Program-made: the position numbers and the translations under genes | Shown: positions 8,667-17,513 of the stretch, piece after piece | Layout: each line of letters begins with the position of its first letter | How positions within the stretch are numbered: position 1 is the first letter of the stretch | Assembly (NCBI RefSeq): GCF_017639205.1 | Contig: NZ_CP071139.1 | Location: 8,183,501 to 8,247,500, forward strand | Length of the DNA: 64,000 nucleotides | Direction of reading: 5' to 3' | Origin: Streptomyces nojiriensis | GTDB lineage: Bacteria > Actinomycetota > Actinomycetes > Streptomycetales > Streptomycetaceae | The notes under the pieces: generated by a model | Told to the model about the DNA's origin: nothing | Databases searched by the model: none | Seen by the model: only the letters and a program-made list of their open reading frames with translations

Positions 8667-8891
8667 GTGGACGCGATGAGATGTACGTACTGCGGTGGCG
8701 TCGGCCTGGAGCCGGGTTTCGTCGAGGACGCCGGGGAGGGGGCCCGGGGGTACGCGCGCTGGATCGCCGGAGCGCTGGAACGCGGCATGTTCGGCGGTGC
8801 CAAACGGCTGGGGAAGCCCCGGCGGCGCATCGAGGCCTACCGCTGCCCGCACTGCGCCCACCTGGAGCTCTTCGCCACCGAAACCGTCTGA
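8667..8891 (+). CDS. Small zinc-ribbon protein
   Basis: A 74-residue protein with CTYC near residues 6-9 and CPHC near 60-63, the two knuckles of a treble-clef or zinc-ribbon fold, separated by a basic segment (KRLGKPRRRIEAYRC). Such proteins bind one Zn and are mostly uncharacterised; a nucleic-acid or partner-protein contact is possible. The start is either GTG 8667 or ATG 8676; neither has a strong RBS, and the family start is usually just before the first CxxC. It is divergent from the Ohr gene across 251 bases. Confidence 0.75.
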   Translation: MDAMRCTYCGGVGLEPGFVEDAGEGARGYARWIAGALERGMFGGAKRLGKPRRRIEAYRCPHCAHLELFATETV

Positions 8892-8913
8892 CGGCCGGCC
8901 GCCGTGCCCGGGG

Positions 8914-9105
8914 TCAGGGCGCGTGGTGCTGGACGCCCCGCTGACCGGGCACCCGGGTCGACCGGGGAGCGTCCGAGCGGCGATGGCCGGCTCGCTGTCG
9001 CCGGCCCGGGAACGGGTTGCGCCGCACGGTGGCGCTGGGGGCCGCGATCAGAAGGCCGACAAGTGCGAGGACCGCGACGAGGATGAGCACGTTGACGAGA
9101 TTCAT
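8914..9105 (-). CDS. Small single-pass membrane protein
   Basis: A 63-residue protein. Residues 1-22 (MNLVNVLILVAVLALVGLLI) form one hydrophobic membrane segment at the very N-terminus, followed by a basic Arg/Pro-rich tail that would stay in the cytoplasm. The RBS AGGCAGGA precedes ATG 9105 by about 4 bases. It is a monocistronic gene convergent with the zinc-ribbon gene. No family is recognised. Confidence 0.6.
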   Translation of the reverse strand: MNLVNVLILVAVLALVGLLIAAPSATVRRNPFPGRRQRAGHRRSDAPRSTRVPGQRGVQHHAP

Positions 9106-9266
9106 GGTCCTGCCTTTCGTCGAGTATTGACTTCCTGTCACTACATCTTGTTACCGAATTGCGGGACGTTAAACACAGAGGGTGACTGGAGCTGCCGTGG
9201 AGGCCGCGACGGCGCCCGCGCCGGTGCCCGTGCCGGCAAAGGCCGCCGCAGGCGCGTCACTTGGGT

Positions 9267-10451
9267 TCACACGGCCAGGTCGACGCGTACGGTCTCCACC
9301 CAGGACGGGGGCGCGGGAGGGGTGTTGCCGATCAGCGCCGCGATCAGCCGGCAGGACGGCGTCTCCTGCGGCCACGGCGTGTAGCCGTCGGTCAGCACGA
9401 TCACGACGTTCGGCCGGTCGGGCAGGGCCAGGGCCGCGCCGATGCCGACGCGCATGTCCGTGCCCCCGCCGCCGGCCAGGGTCACCTCGCCGGCGCTGCG
9501 CACCCGGGTCACGGCATGCACGTCGGCGTCGCACGCGAGGACGGCGACCCGGTTGCCGCCGACGCCCACCTCCCGCAGGACGCCGGTGACTTCGGCGAGG
9601 GCGGCCGCGAGGTCGTCGGGGCCCATCGATCCGGAGGTGTCGATGACGACGGCCACCCGCGGCAGCGGCCTGCGCAGACTGGGCAGCACCACCCGGCCGC
9701 CGAGCGCGGGTGTCCGGCGCGAGGGGCGGCGGTAGGTGTAGTCCACCGCGCCGGCCGCCCAGGCCGCGGCCTCGCGGACCGCTCCCGCCAGGGCCTGGCG
9801 CCAGTCGACGGACGGCTCCAGAACTTCCTCGGCCCACCGGGCCCAGCCCTCCGGGACCCGTCCCCGGCTGCGCCGGTGGGCCCGTACGGCCTCGGCGGTC
9901 TGCCGGCGCAGGGCCTCGGCCTCCACCGGGCCGACCCGGGCGGGGCCGCCCTCCTCGCCCAGCTCCCAGGGCCGGGGGGTGCCGTGCGCACCGGAACCGC
10001 AGTCCGGGCCGTGGGGCGTCGGGGGAATCGCCGGCAGGTAGGTCTCGAACAGGCCGCCCGTGGGCAGCCCGTAGAGCCTGGGCTCCATCCGGCCCTCGGG
10101 CAGCACCAGTCCGTCGGCCAGCAGGTCGTCGTTGATCTCGCAGTCCTGGGCGATGTTGATCCGGACCTGATCGCGCTGGTCGGCGGCGGGCAGGCGGTCG
10201 GCCCGGCCGTGGTGGTCGCGCAGCAGGTGCGCCACCTCGTGGATCCACACCCCGGCCAGTGCGGCCACCGGGGTCGCCTCGACGAAGGCGGGCGAGACGT
10301 AGCAGCGCCAGTGCCGGTCGACGCCCATGGTGCGCACGTCGGCCGAGGGGACGACGGTCAGGGCGTACAGCGCGGAAGCGAGGTACGGACGGGTCTCGGC
10401 GGCCTTGTAACGGGCCGCCAGCAGCTTCGCGCGGTCCAGCTCCGGGCGCAC
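9267..10451 (-). CDS. Metallopeptidase-like/VWA-like protein (DUF2201 type)
   Basis: A 394-residue protein with two parts. The N-terminal half carries HEVAH at residues 71-75, the zinc-binding helix of a putative metallopeptidase domain. The C-terminal half is a von Willebrand A-like domain with the metal-ion-dependent adhesion site DTSGS at 271-275, a conserved Thr near 331 and Asp355. This pairing is known as the DUF2201/VWA-like family and is usually encoded beside a MoxR AAA+ ATPase, as here. It is the last gene of a four-gene operon. GTG 10451 is the first possible start; it lies 16 bases after the ATPase stop without a clear RBS, so translation may be coupled. Confidence 0.85.
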   Translation of the reverse strand: MRPELDRAKLLAARYKAAETRPYLASALYALTVVPSADVRTMGVDRHWRCYVSPAFVEATPVAALAGVWIHEVAHLLRDHHGRADRLPAADQRDQVRINIAQDCEINDDLLADGLVLPEGRMEPRLYGLPTGGLFETYLPAIPPTPHGPDCGSGAHGTPRPWELGEEGGPARVGPVEAEALRRQTAEAVRAHRRSRGRVPEGWARWAEEVLEPSVDWRQALAGAVREAAAWAAGAVDYTYRRPSRRTPALGGRVVLPSLRRPLPRVAVVIDTSGSMGPDDLAAALAEVTGVLREVGVGGNRVAVLACDADVHAVTRVRSAGEVTLAGGGGTDMRVGIGAALALPDRPNVVIVLTDGYTPWPQETPSCRLIAALIGNTPPAPPSWVETVRVDLAV

Positions 10452-10466
10452 GGCGGGGGACCGGGC

Positions 10467-11666
10467 TCAGCCGCCGCCCGGCAGCGAGCCGGACAGCTGG
10501 AGCAGTTCCACGAACGCGTCGATGCCGGCGGGAACCGGCCAGTCGAGGTCGCGCATCGCGGCGAGGTCGGCGGCGGCTCGGGCGGCGACGTCGGGCACGC
10601 CCGCGTCCACGGCCTTGGCGAGGACCACCCAGCCCGCTTCCCACCGGGGGCGGGTGAGCTCGCTCTGCACGGCCGCGACCACGGCGATGAGGAAGGCCAG
10701 TTGCCGGTCGCCGCGCTCGGGCAGGGCGAAGGCGTCGGGGTCGGCCAGCACCCGGTCCGGGTCGGGCAGGTCGAGGTGTTCGAGGTACGAGAGCAGTTCG
10801 ATCCCGGCGGCTTCACCCACGGCGCCGGTGAGCGCGGCTGCCAGTGCCTCCCGGCCCGTCGACGCCGCGTACCCCGTGGCCAGCAGCCGCAGGGCCATCT
10901 CCCAGGTGCGCGGGGAGGGCCAGCCGCGGCCCCGTCCGGCGGCCTCGGCCGGCATGTGGTGGACCAGGCCCGGCCGGGCGGTGAGGAACCCGGAGACGGC
11001 GCCGCGGGCCCGGGCGACCGACCCGGAGGTCTTGGCGGGATCGACGGCCGGGATCGCCACCTCGGGCCAGGTGCCTGCCATGCCGCGGGCCACGGTGCGC
11101 GGGTTGTGCGTCCAGTCGAGGTGGACGAAGCGGTTCGCGAGCGGCGGGCTGAGGTGCCAGCCGTCCGCGGCGCTGGCCGGCGGATTGGCCGCGGCGACGA
11201 TCCGTACCGCCGGCGGCAGTTCGAGGCTGCCGACCCGGCGCTCCAGGACCACGCGCAGCAGGGCCGCCTGCACGGCCGGCGGGGCGGAGGACAACTCGTC
11301 GAAGAACAGCAGTCCGTGGCCGGTGCGGGCGAGGCGTACCGCCCAGTCCGGCGGGGCCATGGGGACACCGGTGGTGGCCGGGTCCTCACCGACGATGGGC
11401 AGTCCCGCGAAGTCGGAGGGCTCGTGGACGCTGGCGATGACGGTCTCCAGCCGCACGCCGAGCGCGGTGGCGAGCTGCTCCATGCCGGCGGACTTGCCGA
11501 TGCCCGGCTCACCCCACAGGAGCACGGGCTGATTGGCCGTCACGGCCAGTGCCAGTGCTTCCAGTTGGGGGTTGGTGGCGGGCTCGGTGCGGGTGGCGCC
11601 CAGCCGGGCACCCAGGGCGTCGGCGGCGGCCAGGGCCCGTGCGGGCTGCGGCTGGGGCGCACTCAT
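10467..11666 (-). CDS. MoxR-like AAA+ ATPase
   Basis: A 399-residue protein with Walker A GEPGIGKS (52-59), Walker B LLFFDELS (119-126), sensor-1 Asn161 in AAANPP and a PPLANRF arginine-finger region near 178. MoxR ATPases act as chaperones that load cofactors or remodel complexes with a VWA partner. The partner here is the downstream metallopeptidase/VWA gene, and an ankyrin and an LRR protein are encoded upstream. The ATG overlaps the ankyrin gene stop as ATGA. Confidence 0.92.
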   Translation of the reverse strand: MSAPQPQPARALAAADALGARLGATRTEPATNPQLEALALAVTANQPVLLWGEPGIGKSAGMEQLATALGVRLETVIASVHEPSDFAGLPIVGEDPATTGVPMAPPDWAVRLARTGHGLLFFDELSSAPPAVQAALLRVVLERRVGSLELPPAVRIVAAANPPASAADGWHLSPPLANRFVHLDWTHNPRTVARGMAGTWPEVAIPAVDPAKTSGSVARARGAVSGFLTARPGLVHHMPAEAAGRGRGWPSPRTWEMALRLLATGYAASTGREALAAALTGAVGEAAGIELLSYLEHLDLPDPDRVLADPDAFALPERGDRQLAFLIAVVAAVQSELTRPRWEAGWVVLAKAVDAGVPDVAARAAADLAAMRDLDWPVPAGIDAFVELLQLSGSLPGGG

Positions 11667-13342
11667 GCGTCGTCCTCGTCCTCGTCCTCGTCCGCGTCGT
11701 CCTCGCGGTACTCCAGGTGGTCGTCGTACCAGTCGGCGCCGATCCCGGGGAACTCCTCGTCGGCGCGGTCCCGCAGGAAGGTGAGGTCGGTGCGCCTGTA
11801 GCGGCGGATCTCCTGGGACAGCGACAGTTCCATGTCGTCGACGACGTCGATCCGGGAGCCGGCCGCCAGCAGGGCCCTGACCAGATCCGCCGAACCGCCC
11901 CAGTGCACGGCCGACAGCAGCGGGGTGCGTTCGTTCTGGTCCCGTGCCTCAAGGTCGAGCCCGGCCGCCAGCAGCCGGGGCAGCAGCACCTCGTGGTCGA
12001 GCAGGTGGAGCGCGTGCAGCAGGCCGCGGCCGCGGGAGTCCCGGATCCGGGGGTCCATGCCCGCGTCCAGCAGCGCCACCACACCCGGGGTGTCACCGTG
12101 CTGGGCGTGCAGGAAGAGTTCGCGCCGCTGGACCTGGAGCGCGCGCGGCAGCCGCCCCTCGCCCGTGGTCCAGCTCTGCTGCACGGCGAAGCAGCCCGAG
12201 ACGGCCCCGCCGAACGCCCGCATGGCACGCTCCCGTTGCTGCTCCTCGGGGGTGTGCGGAACGTCGAGCACGCCGCCCCGCGAGTGCACCTCGTGCCACC
12301 CGCCACGGCAGCGCACCCGGGCCGACCCGCCCGTGCCGGGTCCGGGCGGGCCCACGGCGGGTCCGGCGCCGGGGAACAGCGCGGCGGCCACCAGCGGGTG
12401 CAGCTCGCGCGGGGAGACCAGGCCGGTCCGCACCAGTTCGAGATCGGGCAGCCGCTGCCAGACGTACCCGGGCAGGGCCGGGACGGCGAGTGCCTCGGCC
12501 TGTTCGACGACACGGGCGCGCAGTCCGTCCGCTCCGGTGTGTTCGAACAGGACGTACGTGCGCCAGCCGGCCGCGAGCCGGTAGCGGCTTCCCGCTCCCG
12601 CCGTCACGAGCCGCGCCACCTCCGGCGCGAGCCGGGTGAGGTCGAAGGCCATCCCCGCGAGGACCGCCTCCGGGTCGATCGGTCGCTGGTACTGCTGCTG
12701 AGCGGGGACGGTCAGGTCGCACTCGATGCCCGCCGCCGCGTAGGCCCCGACCACGTCCTTGCGGGCCCACAGGGTGGCGATCCGCTCGCGGAGGCCGTCC
12801 GGGTCGGCGAAGCGCGCGCCCAGCTCGGACGCGTGGCGGGCGTCCCAGAACGGCCGGACCGCGGTCCAGTCCTGCGAGATGAAGCCGCTCCCGGTGTACA
12901 GGTTCCACTTCTTGGCGGTGACCGGCGCGCAGTGCAGGCGCAGCCGCTGCGGGCCTTCGCTCATGTGGGGGGTGGTGACCGACAGGGTCGGCCCCCCGGG
13001 ACCGCCGTAGGAGGCGAGCAGGATCCGCAGGTCGGTGGCGATGGTGGTGCGGCCGCCCAGGTACCGCGGCAGGTGCCAGCGCAGCAGGTCCGGGGCGAAG
13101 TGCCGCAGGTCCTCCGCCACCGCCTCGGCCACGGCGGTGCCGTAGCGGGCCTCCACCGCGGGCAGCTCGAACTCGACGTCCACGGCGGCGGCGGCGCACG
13201 CCGCCCGCCAGTCACCGGCCAGCCGGAGCGCGGTGGCCTGCTCGATCATCCAGCCGGGCACGGCGTAGCGGCGGATCCGCCGCCATACCGGGCGGTCCTC
13301 CGGCCGCAGGCCGCCGGGCAGTTCGGTGTCCTCCACGCTCAC
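11663..13342 (-). CDS. Large protein with C-terminal ankyrin repeats
   Basis: A 559-residue protein. The first 400 residues have no family that I recognise; they contain two related segments (GDWRAACAAAAVDVEFELP near 35 and DVVGAYAAAGIECDLTVP near 205), hinting at an internal duplication. About residues 405-525 are ankyrin repeats (HAQHGDTPGVVALLDAGMD, LLHALHLLDHEVLLPRLLAAG, TPLLSAVHWGGSADLVRALL). It ends in a very acidic tail (DDADEDEDEDDA). GTG 13342 overlaps the LRR gene stop as GTGA, and its own stop overlaps the MoxR start. It is probably the substrate or partner of the MoxR/VWA machine (inference). Confidence 0.82.
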   Translation of the reverse strand: MSVEDTELPGGLRPEDRPVWRRIRRYAVPGWMIEQATALRLAGDWRAACAAAAVDVEFELPAVEARYGTAVAEAVAEDLRHFAPDLLRWHLPRYLGGRTTIATDLRILLASYGGPGGPTLSVTTPHMSEGPQRLRLHCAPVTAKKWNLYTGSGFISQDWTAVRPFWDARHASELGARFADPDGLRERIATLWARKDVVGAYAAAGIECDLTVPAQQQYQRPIDPEAVLAGMAFDLTRLAPEVARLVTAGAGSRYRLAAGWRTYVLFEHTGADGLRARVVEQAEALAVPALPGYVWQRLPDLELVRTGLVSPRELHPLVAAALFPGAGPAVGPPGPGTGGSARVRCRGGWHEVHSRGGVLDVPHTPEEQQRERAMRAFGGAVSGCFAVQQSWTTGEGRLPRALQVQRRELFLHAQHGDTPGVVALLDAGMDPRIRDSRGRGLLHALHLLDHEVLLPRLLAAGLDLEARDQNERTPLLSAVHWGGSADLVRALLAAGSRIDVVDDMELSLSQEIRRYRRTDLTFLRDRADEEFPGIGADWYDDHLEYREDDADEDEDEDDA

Positions 13343-14475
13343 CGGTACACACTGCCGATGGCGCGCAGGTCCGGGTGGGCCGCCCGGGCGGGGCGGAGCC
13401 GTTCGGTGAAGGAGCGCTTCACGCGGCGGGGCAGGCCCGGGCCGAGGCCCACGTACTCCAGCGGGCTGTCCGCGGGCACCGCCGCCAGCAGGCTCTTCGC
13501 ACCGCGCCCGGTGAGGCCGGTGTGGCGCAGCTCCAGTCGGCGCAGCGGGCTGCCGGGGAGGGCTGCGGCCAGGGCGTACGCCCCTTCGTCGCCGGGGGCG
13601 TTGCCGGGGGAGCCGAGGCTGCGCTCCGACATGGTCCGCCCGAGGTCCAGCGCTTCGATGCCGCCGAGGGAGGCGGCCAGACTGCGCGCTCCGGCGGCGC
13701 CGATGCCGTTGCCGCCGAGCCCGAGACGGACCGGGTGGGCGGAGTCGGCCGCGGCGGAGGCGAGGGCCGCGGCGCCCTCGTCGCCGAGGTGGTTGGCGGG
13801 GACGTACAGCTCGCGCACCCCGGCCTCCCGGATCAGGGCGGCCAGCAGCGGGGCGGCGTCCGGGCCCAGGCCGTTGCCGCCGAGGAAGAGCCGTTCCAGG
13901 GGCTGCTCGCGCTCCAGCAGGGCGTCGAGCAGCAGGCGTACGCCGTCGGTGCCGATCCCGGTGTTGACCAGGTCGAGGGTGCGCAGGGCGGTGTTGCGGC
14001 GCAGCAGCGCGGCCAGGGTGCGGGCGCCGTCCCCGAAGAGGGGGTTGCGCTTGAGCCAGAGGGCGCGGACGGCCGTGTCGTCGCCGAGGGCGCCGGCGAG
14101 CGCGCCCACCCCGTCGGGGCCGATCCGGTTGCAGCCGAGGTAGAGGGTGTGCAGCCCGTGGTCGCCCGTGAGGGCCCCGGCCAGGGTGGCGGCGCCGGCG
14201 TCGCCGATGGCGTTGGTGCCGAGGAGCAGGTGCGTGGCGTGCGCGGAGGCGGTGGCGGCCGGCAGCAGGCGGGCCGCGCCGGCCGGGCCGAGTCCCTGCT
14301 TGCAGAGGTCGACGCGGCCGTCGGTGCGCAGGGTGCCGAGCGGGAAGGTCTCGTCGGCCTCGACGGGCCGGTCGGCGGCGAGCCGGGCGAGCAGCGGGTC
14401 GAGGAGGGCCGGGTCGGCCGGTGGCAGGTCGGGGTGCTCGATCGCGGGGCACCGTACGGGTGTCGGCTGTGTCAT
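13339..14475 (-). CDS. Leucine-rich repeat (ribonuclease-inhibitor type) protein
   Basis: A 378-residue cytoplasmic protein. From about residue 70 to 350 it consists of LRR_RI repeats with a period near 28 residues (LLLGTNAIGDAGAATLAGAL, LYLGCNRIGPDGVGALAGAL, LWLKRNPLFGDGARTLAALL and so on), forming a curved solenoid for protein binding. It has no signal peptide or membrane segment. ATG 14475 follows GGTGGAG. It heads the operon LRR, ankyrin, MoxR, VWA, whose genes are linked by 4-base overlaps. Two different repeat scaffolds next to an AAA+ machine suggest a recognition role (inference). Confidence 0.88.
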   Translation of the reverse strand: MTQPTPVRCPAIEHPDLPPADPALLDPLLARLAADRPVEADETFPLGTLRTDGRVDLCKQGLGPAGAARLLPAATASAHATHLLLGTNAIGDAGAATLAGALTGDHGLHTLYLGCNRIGPDGVGALAGALGDDTAVRALWLKRNPLFGDGARTLAALLRRNTALRTLDLVNTGIGTDGVRLLLDALLEREQPLERLFLGGNGLGPDAAPLLAALIREAGVRELYVPANHLGDEGAAALASAAADSAHPVRLGLGGNGIGAAGARSLAASLGGIEALDLGRTMSERSLGSPGNAPGDEGAYALAAALPGSPLRRLELRHTGLTGRGAKSLLAAVPADSPLEYVGLGPGLPRRVKRSFTERLRPARAAHPDLRAIGSVYR

Positions 14476-14817
14476 CACCACTCCACCGGTTTCATTCGCC
14501 GGTGCCCGGCGTCCATCACGACTTGAAGGGGAACTGCGCAAGTAGACGCAAGACCGGTCGGATTCGAACCGACGTCCTCCAGCTCGATGCGTGGGCGCGA
14601 CGACCTCTGCGCTACGGCCTTGCTGTCGGCGATCATACCCACCCGACGGCCGAAAATCGATCACCAGTTTGGCCGCCCGGTTCGGCACGTGACCGCACCG
14701 GCCGTCGCGGGCGACCGCTGTCGCCGGCACCGCCCGCGGGGCACATCGCGCCCTCGGGTCCGTGGGCGTGATCAAGCCATCTTCTTGTCACCTCATCGGC
14801 CCGGCAGGACCTACAGT
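14476..14817. other. Intergenic region holding the tRNA-like gene and divergent promoters
   Basis: 342 bases between the LRR operon (minus) and the kinase gene (plus). Besides the tRNA-like sequence at 14549-14621 it must hold the kinase promoter and the LRR operon promoter. No clear operator or promoter elements were seen. Confidence 0.45.
14549..14621 (-). tRNA. tRNA-like sequence, isotype not assignable
   Basis: A 73-base cloverleaf candidate. The acceptor arm pairs AAGGCCG with CGGTCTT (one G-T pair), T8 and A9 are present, the D stem is GCGC/GCGC, and the T arm is GTCGG-TTCGAAT-CCGAC, a perfect consensus. The anticodon arm is abnormal: CCA pairs with TGG and GC with GC only if one C is bulged, so the loop could read TCG or CGA in the anticodon place depending on folding. 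No CCA is encoded. It is either a decayed tRNA or a noncanonical tRNA-like RNA. It lies upstream of the LRR operon on the same strand. Confidence 0.55.
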
Positions 14818-17139
14818 GTGCGCGTGACCGAGCAGAATCCCGAACTCATCGCCGGCCGGTACCAACTGGTCGAACGCATTGGCCAAGGCGGCATGGGCCG
14901 GGTCTGGCGGGGCTTCGACCAGCAGCTCTTCGGACGCGAGGTCGCCGTCAAGGAGATCCTCTTCCCGCCGGGCCTGGAGGACGGGGACCGCGCCGCACTG
15001 CTCGCGCGGTTCACCGGGGAGGCCCGCGCAGCAGTCACTCTCAGCCATCCCGGGATCATCACCATCCATGACGTCGTGGAACACCGCGGCGCCCCCGTCA
15101 TCGTGATGGAGCTGATCCGAGGGCAGTCCCTGGCCGACGAGATCCGCAGCCGGGGCCGGCTTCCGGTGCGGCGCGTGGCCGAGATCGGCGCCGCCCTGCT
15201 CGGTGCGCTGGCCGAGGCGCACGGGGCGCGGATCGTCCACCGCGACATCAAGCCGGACAACGTGCTCCTGGCCAAGGACCGCGTCGTCCTCACCGACTTC
15301 GGCATCGCCCATCTCGCGGACGCCACGACCAAGCTGAGCCGCAGCGGGATCGTCATCGGCACGCCGCAGTACATGCCGCCGGAGCAGCTGGAGGGCAAGC
15401 GCGCGACCCCCGCCAACGACCTGTGGGCGCTGGGCGCGACCCTCTACCACGCCGTCGAGGGGCACCCGCCGTTCGATGCGGAGGGGCTCCACGCCCTCGC
15501 CGTGGCCGTGTTCACCCGCCCGCACCGGCAGCCGGTCCACGCCGGCCCGCTGGCGCCCGTGCTGGACGCGCTCCTCACCAAGGACCCGGAGCGGCGCGTG
15601 GGTGCCGCGGAAGCGGCCGAGATGCTGGCGTCGGTGCTGCGGTCCTCCGCGCTCCCGGCCGACACGACTGCCGGGCACGGGCCGGGTCAGGAACCCTCGA
15701 CGACCCCGTCATCGCGGACCGCCACGGCCTTGGACTCCGGTTCCGCCGCAGGTACTCGACCGCGCCCCGTGCCGGACCGGCCGACCGGCCCGCCCGGGCC
15801 CGTACCCCCGCCCGTACCCCCGGCCGGGGACCCGCTCACGTCCGGGGCGGAGCACCGCGAGGGGACGTCCGCCCGGCGCCGGGGCCTCACCCGGCGCTCC
15901 GCGATCCTGGGCGCGGCGCTGGCCACGCTCACCACGGGCTCCGTCCTGACCTGGACCCTCACCCACGGCGATGGCGCACCCGGCGGCGGAGCGTCGGCCG
16001 GCAGCGGGTCGGGGGCCTCCTCCGTCACCGTGGTGATCGGGGTGGACGCACCGCTCAGCGGCGGACTGTCCTCGATGGGCGTCGGCATAGGGAACTCCGC
16101 CGACCTGGCGGTCAGGACGGCCAACGAGACCCGGCACGTCCCCGGTGTGAAGTTCGAGACCAAGGTCCTGGACGACGGGTCCGACCCCGCCAAGGGGGAG
16201 GCCAACGCCGCCCTGTTCGTGTCCGACGAGAAGGTACTGGGGGTCGTCGGACCCCTCAACTCCGGTGTCGCCCGGACCATGGTGGCACCGCTCGCACGGG
16301 CGGGCCTGGCCAACGTGTCGCCGGGCAACACCGACCCCGTGCTGACACTGGGCCCCGACTGGGCCGGGGGCACCGCGTCCCGGCCGTACTCCACCTACTT
16401 CCGCACCATCGCCACGGACGTCGACCAGGGGCCGTTCGCCGCCCGGTACCTGCACGGCGCGGCGAAGAAGACCAAGCTCTACGTGGTCGACGACGCGAGT
16501 GCCCACGGCACCGGCCTCGCCTCCGGTTTCACGGCCGAGTTCACGAGGCTCGGCGGGACCGTCGTCGGTACGGAGCAGGTCGATCCCGCCGAACGCGCCT
16601 TCGCGGGCCTCGCCGAGAGGGTGCGGTCCTCCGGCGCCGACGCCGTCTACTTCGCCGGCTACTACGACACGGCGGCGCCGCTCTCCCGGCAGCTCAAGGA
16701 GGCGGGGGTGAACGTCCCCCTCATGGGCGGCGACGGCATCTTCGACCAGCAGTACCTCACGGCGAACCCGAAGGCCGACGGCGACCTCGCGACCAACATC
16801 GGCGTATCCGCCGAGGAGTCGGCGGCAGGGCAGGACTTCCTCGCCCGGTACCGGAAAGCGGGGTACCCGGAGGCGGCCGGCTGGTACGGCCCCTACGCGT
16901 ACGACGCGACCTGGACGGTGATCGAGGCGGTGAAGGCCGTCGTGGCGGCCAACGGCGGCACCCTCCCCGGTGACGCCCGCGCCAGACTGCCGCAGGCGGT
17001 GGCGCGGCTGTCCTTCGACGGGGTCACGGGCCGTGTCGCCTTCGACGGGAACGGCGACACGGCAAGCCGCCTGCTGACGGTGTACAAGGCGGAAGACGGC
17101 GGATGGGCGGCCGTGACGAGCGGATCCGCCCGCCGATGA
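14818..17139 (+). CDS. Ser/Thr protein kinase fused to extracellular substrate-binding domain
   Basis: A 773-residue receptor kinase. Residues 14-280 form a Hanks-type kinase: glycine loop IGQGGMGRVW, catalytic Lys45, HRDIKPDN with Asp143 and DFG at 160-162. A Pro/Thr-rich linker follows, then one membrane segment at about 361-380. Residues about 400-773 form a periplasmic-binding-protein domain of the branched-chain amino acid type (VVIGVDAPLSGGLSSMG, GVVGPLNSGV, YDATWTVIEAV). The extracellular part should bind a small ligand and signal to the cytoplasmic kinase. GTG 14818 is chosen because AGGA lies 8 bases upstream; GTG 14824 is the alternative. The gene precedes the lst operon but is separated by 374 bases. 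Confidence 0.9.
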   Translation: MRVTEQNPELIAGRYQLVERIGQGGMGRVWRGFDQQLFGREVAVKEILFPPGLEDGDRAALLARFTGEARAAVTLSHPGIITIHDVVEHRGAPVIVMELIRGQSLADEIRSRGRLPVRRVAEIGAALLGALAEAHGARIVHRDIKPDNVLLAKDRVVLTDFGIAHLADATTKLSRSGIVIGTPQYMPPEQLEGKRATPANDLWALGATLYHAVEGHPPFDAEGLHALAVAVFTRPHRQPVHAGPLAPVLDALLTKDPERRVGAAEAAEMLASVLRSSALPADTTAGHGPGQEPSTTPSSRTATALDSGSAAGTRPRPVPDRPTGPPGPVPPPVPPAGDPLTSGAEHREGTSARRRGLTRRSAILGAALATLTTGSVLTWTLTHGDGAPGGGASAGSGSGASSVTVVIGVDAPLSGGLSSMGVGIGNSADLAVRTANETRHVPGVKFETKVLDDGSDPAKGEANAALFVSDEKVLGVVGPLNSGVARTMVAPLARAGLANVSPGNTDPVLTLGPDWAGGTASRPYSTYFRTIATDVDQGPFAARYLHGAAKKTKLYVVDDASAHGTGLASGFTAEFTRLGGTVVGTEQVDPAERAFAGLAERVRSSGADAVYFAGYYDTAAPLSRQLKEAGVNVPLMGGDGIFDQQYLTANPKADGDLATNIGVSAEESAAGQDFLARYRKAGYPEAAGWYGPYAYDATWTVIEAVKAVVAANGGTLPGDARARLPQAVARLSFDGVTGRVAFDGNGDTASRLLTVYKAEDGGWAAVTSGSARR

Positions 17140-17513
17140 CGCCTGCCGGGGCGAAGGCCTGACCGCGCCCGGCCCCACGGGACGGGCGGCCCCGGCGTCG
17201 TCCGGCGGTCCGCCACGGTCACGCCGGGCAAGGTGGACCGAGTGGTTCCGGACAGGTTTTCGAGGGCGTGGGCGCCGCCGAGAGGGGCGGAGGCTCTGAT
17301 TCTGCTCGGTGTTGCGACGACGACGAGCGACGACGAGTGGCCGATATTCGACCATATCTTCCTGATTTGCGAAGCCCTGATACATCGTCGACATCTCCGT
17401 ACGCTACGGTAACTTGACTGTCCGTTATTCCCCGGACGTCCTTTGAATCCCTCTGTCAACCACCGCCCTGGCACTCCCATGCCCTGAGCGGACCGCTACG
17501 GAGAGCGACACAC
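17140..17513. other. Intergenic region upstream of the lst operon
   Basis: 374 bases containing the promoter of the six-gene operon. The segment 17330-17440 is more A/T-rich than its surroundings and is the likely promoter region; a TTGACT lies near 17412 but I see no good -10 partner. A small GTCCG...CGGAC inverted repeat lies just after it. Confidence 0.4.

Noticed and set aside
9182..14143. Large plus-strand frames opposite the LRR-ankyrin-MoxR-VWA operon
   Set aside because: All four minus-strand genes have clear domains and overlapping starts and stops; the plus-strand products are low-complexity.
17360..17440. Promoter of the lst operon with TTGACT near 17412
   Set aside because: No convincing -10 element at the right distance, so I describe the region but do not call a promoter.
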